From Silene noctiflora (Eukaryota; Streptophyta; Magnoliopsida; Caryophyllales; Caryophyllaceae), in NCBI GenBank assembly GCA_009801015.1, contig VHZZ01004448.1, positions 1-32,778 of the forward strand: 32,778 nucleotides of DNA, in the 5' to 3' direction. Shown here piece after piece: positions 10,201 to 19,678 of the stretch. A model generated the notes under the pieces. The model made no database searches. It had not been told where the DNA came from and saw nothing but the letters and a program-made list of their open reading frames with translations. Numbering within the stretch: the first letter of the stretch is position 1; each line of letters starts with the position of its first letter. A program made the position numbers and the translations under genes.

Positions 10201-13200
10201 GGTTCATCATTTCGAATAGGATGTAAATTGCCTAAGGCATGGTGGCAGGTACTTCCTGTAGGAGGTTTGGTAGCCTTTGATAGTGTCCAAAGGAAGTGAA
10301 GGGTAATTACCTTCTCAGCGGGCAGTGAAAACTGAAAAGATGTGATGTGAAGTTTGATAGGCAGTCAATTGATGGTCATGGGATGGCTTGGATGAGTTGA
10401 TGGAATCAATAATGCTGTTAGTTGGAGTGTGCGGAGAAATTTTATTTCCTTACCTTGTGTTGAATTATTATTAGTGGGTACCAGTGTGCCGCGTGTCAAT
10501 AATTAGATGGTGTTACAGCAGCAATATCTATTTACTATTTGTTTTCGGAATTCATGACCTAACCAAACGATTATGTAATCAGTTCTTAGTTAATGAAACC
10601 AATACGTCGAAGACCTAAAGTTCTTTATTGAAAGAGTAGGTTATGGTGGTTTAGCAAAATTTGCTTGAAAGCTTTCTAAAACAACAGTTTTGGGTCAGAT
10701 AATCATATCGAACTCTTGCTCTTTGTTCTCTCCAAAATCGCAAATTCTTGTATAAGACCATTTTCGTTTAAAACACTAAAACCACATGTTATCTGATTCA
10801 AATACTCTTTCAAATTTTTCTTTGTAACTACCATGGTTTATGGTGCCAGTAACTAGTGAATGGGTTTTATATTAACTTTCCTCTCCAATTGTTTTTCTTT
10901 TGTAACTACCACATTTACCCTTCCCAGAAACAATGGTCGTTAAACACTTAAAACAAATGTAAGGCGGTTTTACTTTTATGCAAGATCTTGCGGAGATTCC
11001 ATCGTCATTTTATCATGTCTTTCTTTTCTTCTTTTAATCTGGGTTTATTACATCTACGAACCCTCTTCTTCCAGAGCCTATCGTCCCTGTTGCACTTGAA
11101 CAAGATATTTGAAGTAGGTATATCTGAGAGTCTAAGGGAACATATCAACCACTTCAACCTCAAAATTATCGATGAGGTATTTGTCCTGCACTGTTATCTT
11201 TGTCTATGTTATACAAGTTGAGCCTGAAGTTCTAGTCGCGGGCTCCTGTCTTAGTGTCTGACAAAGTTTGTTATTGTAAAAAATCATACTCTCACCGTCC
11301 TAGTCATTTGTTTACCTTTGATTAAAATACCTCTTACCAAGAATAAAAAAGGCAAACAAATGAATGGGACGTAGGGAGTATTTGTTTTGGCTAAAAGGAC
11401 GTGTCTAAGATTCATGTCCTGTAGCTGTGTTATATGCCTATATGGCAAAGTGGGGAGAGACACATTGGGAAATAAAAAAGTCCGAGTAACATAATTCTCA
11501 ATATGAGTCTAAACCTAGCTATTCATGCGATATTGCAGGCTGCTTTATGCATTACAACGGAGCTCTCTTATATCTATGAACTGGTTAGGCATTGCAACTT
11601 CATCCACATTGCTGACAATCTTCATTATAATGATGATGATAATTCTATTCAAGTCCCTCTCCCCTCCTCCCTAACTAAAAACGACATTTTATCCATTTAC
11701 TTAACTGTGATATATGATGTGTGAGTGATCTGTATACTTAGCTAAGAGATTCTTATGTGCACGTATTTATATTTGTCAATATTTGTCAAGGGTAAGTTTC
11801 TTTGTTTCTGTTTTTCCATATTTGTCAATGTTTTTTAGCCTCTTTTAGAGTTCTTTTCTGTGTTACTTATTTCAACATCTAGCTTCTTCATTGTGTCTTT
11901 CTTCTTTGGCTCTGGTTGGGATAATTTATGCTTTGCACTGTGCAGGTCATTGGTGTCATTGATGTAGCTAGAGTAAAAGAGAAAGGTTATTCAACAATTG
12001 TCAAAGAGGGTTTCTGTGATGAGGTCAGATATTGAATACATTTTTGTAGCAGTTTATAATTGCTCGTTGAAGGAAATGGAATGCTCCTGTTTTAGCAGTG
12101 TCAATTTCTTTTTCCATGGAATTTCTTTGTAAATTAAACAGTGAACATTAACTATTCTGTAGACGACCTCTGTGAGTTGGTAGTACCTATGTTGCTCGGA
12201 CTTGGTTAGAAGTATCCAACATGGGTGTGTGTCGAAGTGTTGGATTTGGTTATTTACGAAAAAAAATCATGTTTTTGGTCTAAAATGAAACGTCCGAGTG
12301 TCCTACCCATGTCCGAGTGCCGAGTGTCCAATATGGGTACGTGAGGTAATTTTGAAGAGTCCGAGCAACATAGGGTACTATAGGGATATTGTTGTTGCAA
12401 AGTAGTAGTATCAGTTGGTAATTTTGAATTTGTTCTAATACCTAGTTGGACGAACTGAGGCAAATATATGAGGAACTGCCGGAACTTCTGGAAGAGGTAG
12501 CTATTAAACATGGAAATTGAGCAACGCACATTCATGTAACGTTTCATGATTGATGGTTCAGGTTCAAATATGATGCAGGTTTCATCACTAGAGCTTGCAC
12601 GGCTGCCTCACTTGCACGGAGGAAAGCTTGTGCCTTGTACTGTCTACATACACCAAATAGGTTTGATCTACAATTTGTACCTCGTTGTCTAATGTAAAAT
12701 ATCCCTTGTATTTTTTGCCATTGATTTGGCCTATGCCTGTCATATATTCTTTTCTGATCATATAGTTATAATACTTTGAGGAGTCAGAGAACTAGTGCAT
12801 TTGTATAATTCCTTCTGTGTGTCAACATAATTTTGTGACATCAATGTACTTGTTAGTAACTTCACTAGTAAAAAGACGAAAAAGCTATCATAATATATCT
12901 TGACCCTATATTTTCTAGGTGTGTTTCTGTTTAAGGCTGATGCATATTGTGTAATCATCATCAGGCTGACTGAATCTTCACAATTCATGTTATTTCTGTT
13001 CATGTACTGTACTATGTCTTTTCTTTTAACTTGGGGAAACATCAATGTGTTTGAATTCCTGTTTAGGATACTTGCTCTGTATATTTGAGGAAAAGCTCGA
13101 CGAGTCCACACTAAAAAATCTTGAAGATGTCGAATTTGCTGTAAGTTGCATTAAACAAGTAGCTTATAAATCAATGAGGACAGCATGGGTGGCTGAATTA

Positions 13201-16200
13201 GGATTGCTACATAATGCAGTTTTCTGACGGTGACAACGAGCCAAGAAGGTTTTTCTACCGAACCTCAAAAACAAGAGAGTTGGATGACATCCTTGGAGAC
13301 ATATATCACAAGATTTTGGGTTAGCATGCTACTCTGTGTCTACACATGCTTCATCTTTTTGCCTGCATGGCTGGTGTTACAAGCTGAAAAATGGAGAATG
13401 CTGGCATGACTTCTCTACACTTTCTTGGTTTTGATTTGTTTACTTTTACTTTCAAATGGCGTAGACATGGAGAGGGTGATTATAAGGGATCTGATATCAC
13501 ACGTTCTCTTATTCTCGACACATTTGCTCAAAGCTGTGAACTTTGCCGCAGAACTTGACTGGTATGTAGATCTTATTCAACGTTACTGCTTAGTCCGTCA
13601 TTTGGTTAAAACAATTCTGATACCAGTTTATCTGGTTTCACATGTTCAGCTATTTGTCTTTGGCATTGGTTTCTCAGCAAAACAACTATGTAAGGCCTGT
13701 TCTGACTACTGAATCCATACTCCATATACAAAATGGGAGGTTAGTGCCGGTTACTGTGTCTTACAACATGAAATAATGACTAATAATTTTTCAAAAGGAG
13801 GGTGCTGTGGAATGAATCTGTAATATGCAATACTGCTTCCTGTCAGGCATCTTCTGCAGGAGATGACCGTCGATACATTTATTCCAAATGACACGAAAAT
13901 TCTTGATAATGGTCAGTGCCTTTAGGCGTTGCACCTAAATATCTGGCCATTACCGTGTGTTTGTCCAAAGTTTACCAGTTATTCCTTTGTCCAGCGATAC
14001 TTACATTATATTTGCTCTTTCTCAGGAAGAATTAACATCATCACTGGACCTAATTATTCTGGAAAAAGTATTTATATAAAGCAGGTGTGTTAATTACTCG
14101 ACCAACTGTTGACAAGCACATAAAGTTCTTTTGTTTTGTTTGTTGTTGATTTCAGGAGTAGGAATGTTTGATTTTCCTTCCTTAGCCTTTAATGGAATAT
14201 GCACAAAAAAACAAAAACTTATAAAACCACTCCTCACTCAATAGACCTCTTCCTTTCTTTTCTGCCCCTGCCCCCAAGCGATGTGGTGGCTGAGTAGTTG
14301 ACCTATGTGTGGCTTTGATGCCTAGGCTATGCTACTCCAACTTTTCTTATTCCCTGGTGTACCCTTGTCGGGACGCTCGATACTTGGACATGGATATGAC
14401 ACTTGGACACCTCATTTAAAGCTAATATGCATATTTTTCATATAAAAAGCAGAGTCCGGCACTATGACACGCACCTGTGTCGGATACTTCTGAACGTGTT
14501 TGAGAAACATAGTTTATAGGTAGTATCTATCTGTGGCTGCCCATGAGATCTTCAGACATAGCTTCGAAGAGTCTTTCTTTTCAACATCCAAGTTCACCAA
14601 TGTATCCTGTCAAGCTCTTTGCTATGCATTGCAATTAAACCTGTCAAAAGATGACCCGACCCAAAAACCAAGCGAAACCCATCCGAAAATAACCCGGGAG
14701 TAACCCGCTCTTTTCAACCCGAAGTTGGAGCCGATCCAACCTGACAATAACCCGCATATTTACGGTCAAGACCCGCCCAACACATAACCCGACCCGTAAA
14801 TAGGTAAATTTATTGAAAATTTGTATTTTAAAACAAATAAAACTAGGTTTTTCTTTATTCCTTTTTCAGAAACTACCTTTTATTTAGGTTCATTTGTTTG
14901 TGAGTACCTTTTTTTTTGGCTTTCGAATACTTTTTATATCTTCTTTTTGCAAAAGCCTGCCAAAAATTCACTTCCGACAAAAACAATTCAACTTCCCGAC
15001 GTTGACGGGCTGTTTTCTCCCTTTTCATACATACAACCCAGGTTTTTTCCCTTTGTTCATCTAACAAAATCCCAAAAAGCTCCTCTGCATACCCAATGAC
15101 CAATCAAAAGTCCTTTCCATCCCATCACCAACGCATCAACCACCTCAATCTCCCTCTTCATCGCAGTCATATAAAAGTACCCTCTTTCCCTCTGCACGGC
15201 GAAGATGGCGGGGATCAGAACATCATAAAATTAATGAGATAGCAGATAAGTGATCCTGATCCTGAGAGTGAATCCATGATGATTTTCGAAAAAGTTAAGA
15301 CTAGGCGTTGATTTTCCCCATGATATATCATAGTTGTTGAAAAAGAATTTACCATGATCAGATAAATGTTGATGGCGATTTTGTTTAGGTGAATTAGGAT
15401 TTGATTCGGGGGTAAGAGATGGACAAATTGAAGTGATTAATGTTGGGTTTAATCAATGTTTATTGTCAATTATTAGGGTTATGAAGTAAAGAGTTAGATT
15501 CACGCATGAAAATGGTAAGTCAATGACGGGAAGTTGACTTTCTTTGCCGAAACTAGATTTTTTGGTAGACTTTTGCAAAAAGAAGAAATACAAGGTAGTA
15601 GAAAGTCAAAAAAAAAAAAAAAAAAACAAGAAAGGTAGTCTCTCACAAACGAGTCTAAATAAAGGTAGTTTCCGACAAAAAAACCTATAAAACTAATATA
15701 AAATGATAAAAATACTCAAAATTCTAAACTGTCAAAGTTTTAGAATGCTTATATTTGTTTAAAGCATAGTTTTGCCACATGCTTAATTAGTCAAATGATT
15801 TAGCGATTTACCATATAAATATATGATTACCATATAAATATAGTCACTGCTTGTCATGTACGCAATAACTGATCAATCAAATATGTCGTATATCCTTGCG
15901 ATATTGAATGTATTAAACAAAAAAATGTTTAATCTTACTAATATCATTTATTAAATATAGATATTTAAAAAATAAAAAATAGAAAAATCTATATGTTTAT
16001 TGTTAAAATTAAACAAAACAAACATTTGTAAATATGTGTTAATCTGACCTGTTATTGTCCCTCACCCAACCCATACAAACGCGTATCTTTCAAACCCGAA
16101 ACAAACCTGACCCGTATTTTATCCGACCCGAAATGACTGAATCTGTAACCCGACTGACCTGTTTAACAGGTCTAATTCCAACACTATACCAATATACATA

Positions 16201-19200
16201 ACTATTATGCCACTCTGCTCTCTCCATTCCCCAATTTATTTTATAATGCTCCGTTTTCAAAGAATTCTTAATTCTAGTTTTAGATGGAAAAACGAACTTA
16301 ATTTTTTTTATTATTGACACCTACTGAATCAATACTCAAATCACTCATGTTTTGCTATAATTTACGCGAAGTACTCCGTATTTCATTTGACATACATCAA
16401 AAGTAAATGTTTGATTACACCCAAATATTAATATGCTTTAGGCCCCTTACTTCTGGTTCCATGCTCCAACGTTCAGTTTTTGGTGTCTGCTTCAGCATAT
16501 AAGATCCATTGATAAGGCCTGTCAGAATACCCGTTGTTCATGTTTCTTGCAGACTTGACCATTACTCAAAACCGAGCCACGACCATTGTGACCGTATTTC
16601 TCCATTGAGTTTAGAATTCTCATAGTTCAGCCTGCAGGATATTATTGTCTCCAAAAAAGTGCCTGAAATTTATTATTGGATTTGTCACCCTTGTTTAGTT
16701 CAAGTAGCTGCAAAAGTGAGGTGCGATAAAAATTTGAGCAGCTTGTGTTTCATGATATATGATTTTTTGGCTCAGGTAGCATTGATAGTCTTCCTATCTC
16801 ATATTGGAAGTTTTGTACCTGCGGATGTTGCTGTGATAGGATTAACTGATAGGTAACTTTCTGATATTTGAGACTTCTTAAAATGAAGGTGTCACAAAGC
16901 TGTCTGTCTACATAACACTCAAATTGTTGTATTTTGCGGATAGGATATTTTGTGCAATGGGAAGCAAGCTCATTGCTGCTGAGCAATCAACATTTATGAT
17001 TGATTTACAACAAGTAGGCATGATGTTGAGGTATAAATATTGAGCAGTTTCAGACGTGTGCAGTGTGCATAAATTGTATTCCTCCATCCCATTAACATTG
17101 TTCTCATTTTGACTGCTGTTTTGAAGGATATTTTCTCACAATTTACTACTTAGTATACAACCTTTTAAAGATGATCTATGATATTAGTTGTTTTCATAAA
17201 TTAAACATGATATTTAACTTTTTTTTATCTTTACATATATTTAAAGAAATTGGTTTTTAGAATTGACACCGGTTAACTGCAAGAGTCGAATGGGAACAAT
17301 AAGCTTGGGATGAAGCCGAGGTGGTACTTGCTAATTTTAACATCATCTTTTCCGTGGCTGGTACTGATATACTGATAAGATTCAGATATAAATCAGTTGA
17401 TCATCTCTCGTGAATAGTATATATCAGTGCTTCAAGTTAAGCATCTTCATTCCACATGCTGTCACTTGCATAGTGCTCTGCTTTCCTGGAAACAGGAGTC
17501 TTCAATTACCTCTGAAATCTTGTCGAAGCTTTCTTAATCAAGGTAGGCTAAATGGGAATAATTGTAGGCAAGCTACGGCGAGATCTCTTTGTCTTCTGGA
17601 TGAATTTGGGAAAGGCACTCTTGCGGAAGGTAAAAATTAGAGGCCTGTGTGACCTGGTCTGTGATTGTAGTAACTCAGTCAGTAGTGTATAACTGTATAA
17701 TGCTTCACATGCCCATTACAGATGGCATTGGTCTTCTCAGTGGAACTGTGAAATATTTTGCGGAAAGTGAAGATACTCCAAAGGTTAGATGGTGAACTTC
17801 CTTCCCCAAGTTATCTCAAATAATTTGTGAGTGCACAAGAATAGGTAAACACCAGAGTGAGTATAACTGAAAGTGAAATCATTAATTTGTCAACATGTAC
17901 CAACTGGAGTCAGTGTTTACTGACATAACCGCCAAGCTATTTTTTCGTTTCTATTAGTGGACACCAAGGGCGTGAATGGAGAAGACACCAAGAAAGTGAC
18001 CCACTGACACCCATAACATGGCTAGATGAATAATTATGCTCTAGAGAGTCGTTGAGTTGAAGTTGATGTTCTTATGAGTGCAGCTTTTAAATACTATTCC
18101 GTTTTACTTGTTAAGCATTTGTTATAACAAATTTATAATGACATTAAGGTTACATGGTATTTATTTTGCTTGCATTCTTAACACTCTTATGAGCCTTCTT
18201 GTGGTACTAGTACTTCCGCTGTTAATTTGTACTGTCATGAATCGCTCGAAGTCTTTGCCTGCATAATCTTCAAGTTGATGAACTTTTTTCGTTAAAAGCT
18301 TCTTTTTCTGAGTTGCTAACAGTATCTGTTACTACTTTGAAGAGAAGATTCTGGTTGACTGATGGTTACCTTTCGATATACAGGTTTTGCTCTGCACTCA
18401 CTTGACTGAAATATTTCAGGAGAGTGTATTGCCCAAGGTCAATTCTGATGTTAATTTTTGAGCATTACTCAACTTAATGAGGTTTGCTTCTTGATGGAAT
18501 TCTCAGTATGTTTTATAAATCGTGTAGTCTGAGAAGATTATGTTTTACACAATGAGTGTTTTGAGGCCCGAGAAGAGCAGTTTGCCTGTGGAAGACATTG
18601 TGTTTCTGTACAGGTATGTTTCTTTGAGAAGCTTTCATGATGGTGCTTCTTCTTTTAGAAGTTCAGGAATATATGAAGTGCCTCCTAAGAAGCACTTGTT
18701 GGGCCGACCCTGTTCAGTGTTTATGCACATTAAAATTAACCAAAATTTTCCTGGTCAGTATTGAATAGCTTAATCATGTCAACTGACTGTTTCATGACAT
18801 GCTATACAGATTAGTTCCTGGACAGGCACACTTGAGTTATGGTAGGTGTCTCACTACTCGTTACTTCTTGAGGCAATATCTGTAATTGTTTGTTCGACTT
18901 TTCATCCTGATTTGATCATCTTGCGGCTTTACAGGGATGCATTGTGCAATGCTTGCTGGTACGTTTGCAATTAATTTTGAGACAATGCTATTTCAACTCT
19001 GTGTTGTCCATACTGAATTTTAAAAAATTTTATTATCTTGACTGAATATTTGACTTCAAAAGAAACATTTACTAACATCCGCAGGTATTCCTGAGGATGT
19101 TATAAAGAGAGCGGCGTTGATATTGGATGCAACCTGTGACAATAACCATGTCGAGCGATTATCTACCGAGAACTTAGTAACTCAAGATCAACAATACAAG

Positions 19201-19424
19201 GTCTTATTTCTCACTATTGTCGTAGATTAAGTATTACCGAAGAAATACTCAATAGTGCATTTCGCTGAGTAGCAATACATAAAACATCTTGCATCTCTAA
19301 GTGCTATGTTAACAGTAATTTTTTTTTACTGTAATTGCAGGATGCACTTGATAAACTGTTGGCTTTCGAGCCTAGGAATGGCAATCTCCAGCTCTTTTTA
19401 CAAGACATTTTTCATGTTGCTTAG
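4243..19424 (+). CDS. MSH5: MSH5, MutS homologue of meiotic crossover formation (34 exons)
   Basis: The spliced frame gives 808 residues; plant MSH5 is about 800. MSH5 pairs with MSH4 as MutS-gamma, an ATP-dependent clamp that stabilises recombination intermediates in meiosis and does not repair mismatches. Exons: 4243-4281, 5709-5740, 5974-6065, 6178-6258, 6324-6396, 6950-7013, 7997-8151, 8421-8522, 8602-8629, 8715-8746, 8835-8892, 9505-9591, 9757-9813, 11075-11176, 11539-11583, 11946-12023, 12446-12496, 12579-12660, 13067-13140, 13220-13319, 13465-13561, 13650-13739, 13847-13911, 14026-14084, 16776-16852, 16944-17030, 17568-17629, 17722-17783, 18384-18437, 18528-18613, 18810-18841, 18935-18958, 19085-19200, 19341-19424. 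All introns read GT-AG and frame is kept throughout. Walker A GPNYSGKS is at 569-576, STFM at 622-625, Walker [12 protein letters not shown] at 643-653, and the CTHLTE switch histidine at 683. The N-terminal half matches the MutS connector and lever regions, including SGGLLAIL and HPSHMGIGR. No disabling lesion was seen. Exon 12 uses a weak acceptor (GAAG). Confidence 0.95.
4711..5205. repeat. 246-bp tandem duplication in MSH5 intron 1
   Basis: Two diverged copies stand head to tail: 4711-4956 and 4957-about 5205. Shared blocks occur in the same order in each: GATTGAG, ACGTTTGTT, GGAGGGAGTAT, GTAAAGTATGATTATTG, TTATACAGAACT, AATTCACAATTCT, TGAAGGTAATTGTT. Each copy contains a GGAGGGAGTA element end, so the duplicated unit includes a decayed Stowaway-like MITE. 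Divergence of perhaps 15-20% by eye suggests an old event. Confidence 0.75.
7147..7499. repeat. GGGTC/TCATTT-rich repeat in MSH5 intron 6 (hAT-like debris)
   Basis: The segment is built of degenerate GGGTCGGGTCATTT-like words. It begins TAGACTTAGCAAAC and ends TTTTTCCACATCTA, roughly hAT-type TAG...CTA termini. The ACCCG-type composition resembles the element in intron 24 and the 28.4-kb repeat, read on the other strand. No clear 8-bp target duplication was found, so assignment and edges are tentative. Confidence 0.35.
8249..8337. mobile_element. Stowaway-type MITE (89 bp) in MSH5 intron 7
   Basis: The element starts CTCCCTCCATCCCAATCG and ends TTGGGACAAAGGGAG, the Stowaway (Tc1/mariner) terminal inverted repeat, and it is flanked by TA on both sides (8247-8248, 8338-8339). 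The two arms pair over about 28 bp with a few mismatches. It has no coding capacity and would depend on a mariner transposase elsewhere. A sibling lies in intron 14. Confidence 0.85.
9814..11074 (+). other. MSH5 intron 13, no recognised element
   Basis: This is a 1.26-kb intron between GTCAGT and the CCAG acceptor. I see no inverted-repeat element, coding fragment or RNA gene in it. Sequence around 10600-10950 is low-complexity T-rich text. Confidence 0.5.
11289..11378. mobile_element. Stowaway-type MITE (90 bp) in MSH5 intron 14
   Basis: The element starts CTCTCACCGTCCTAGTCATT and ends AATGGGACGTAGGGAG, with TA at 11287-11288 and 11379-11380. The core (TGTTTACCTTTGATTAAAAT, AATAAAAAAGGCAAACAAAT) closely matches the MITE at 8249-8337 in the same orientation, so both belong to one small subfamily. 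Confidence 0.85.
12186..12374. mobile_element. MITE with CCTATGTTGCTCGGACT termini, MSH5 intron 16
   Basis: The first 17 bp, CCTATGTTGCTCGGACT, are an exact reverse complement of the last 17, AGTCCGAGCAACATAGG. GTA flanks both sides, a possible 3-bp target duplication. The interior carries repeated GTCCGAGTG and CCAACATGGGTG words. This type of short, internally repetitive MITE is widespread in eudicot genomes; the superfamily is uncertain (a 3-bp TSD would suit PIF/Harbinger). Confidence 0.75.
14326..14511. mobile_element. Degenerate relative of the CCTATGTTGCTCGG MITE, MSH5 intron 24
   Basis: The left end CTATGCTACTCCAAC and right end GTTTGAGAAACATAG are imperfect inverted repeats resembling the termini of the copy at 12186-12374. 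The interior holds the same vocabulary (TTGGACA, GTGTCGGATACTTCT, CATGGATATGACAC). It is older or more diverged, and its edges are approximate. Confidence 0.5.
14845..15686. mobile_element. MULE-like element with about 160-bp inverted repeats, nested in the hAT-like element
   Basis: Arms 14845-15000 and 15525-15686 are imperfect inverted repeats; shared blocks include GGTTTTT, AACTACCTTTTATTTAG, CTTCTTTTTGCAAAAG and CAACTTCCCG. ATAAAACT flanks both sides exactly (14837-14844, 15687-15694), extendable to 9 bp if the outermost A is assigned to the duplication. Long arms and an 8-9 bp duplication fit a Mutator-like non-autonomous element. A 19-nt poly-A run lies in the right arm. The interior (15001-15524) does not resemble a transposase. 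Confidence 0.7.
15160..15240 (+). other. Possible captured gene 5' end inside the nested element
   Basis: Within the nested MULE-like element, CT-rich sequence is followed by CATATAAAAGTACC (TATA-like, about 15169-15182), another CT tract, and CGGCGAAGATGGCGGGG, an ATG in strong context at about 15205. The frame closes after about 9 codons. This looks like the promoter, leader and first codons of a gene, as captured by Pack-MULEs, but the donor is not recognised and chance is possible. Confidence 0.3.
17079..17324. mobile_element. Probable diverged Stowaway-like MITE, MSH5 intron 26
   Basis: It opens TTCCTCCATCCCATTAACAT after a TA and closes AATGGGAACAATAAGCTTGG before GATGAAGCC...TA. The ends are rough inverted repeats (CTCCATCCCA against TTCATCCCA; ATTGTTCTCATTTTGAC against ATTGTTCCCATTCGACT). 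It is longer and more diverged than the 89-90 bp copies, and its boundaries are approximate. Confidence 0.4.
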
Positions 19425-19678
19425 AATAACATTACAAAGTACAAACCATGGTTATTGTAAGCCGTGATTTTTTCTTGAGTCGGATGTTTCCATGTCTCAT
19501 TGAGTACTGATGTCATTAGCAAATCTTGGGACTGTATGAAACTCGAGCATTGCTTATTATCAATCACGTAAATCCTACAAATTGTATGGTGTGACTTATG
19601 TAAATTGATAATGATTCCATGCTTTACGAGCTGTCTAAATGATTCAATAAGCATATCTGAACAAAAACTGTCAACAGC
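19425..19678. other. Shared 3' intergenic region between convergent MSH5 and GDSL genes
   Basis: Only 254 bp separate the two stop codons, so both 3' UTRs and polyadenylation signals must lie in or across this interval and may overlap as antisense transcripts. No other feature was seen. Confidence 0.6.

Larger units (their letters stand above)
14636..16174. mobile_element. hAT-like non-autonomous element with ACCCG-rich ends, MSH5 intron 24
   Basis: The left end TAAACCTGTCAAAAG and the right end (reverse complement TAGACCTGTTAAACAGG) form a short hAT-style inverted terminus beginning TAG/TAA. The 8-bp flanks, ATTGCAAT (14628-14635) and ATTCCAAC (16175-16182), agree at 6 of 8 positions, compatible with a decayed hAT target duplication. 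Subterminal regions are rich in AACCCG and GACCCG words in the same orientation at both ends. No transposase is seen. An 842-bp element sits inside, so the original length was near 690 bp. Confidence 0.65.

Noticed and set aside
17488-17542. Possible extra MSH5 exon (acag|GAGTCTTC ... AATCAAG|gtaggc)
   Set aside because: It has splice-like edges but would add about 18 residues between the conserved MMLR and QATARSL, where the MSH5 family has none, and it is not needed for frame.
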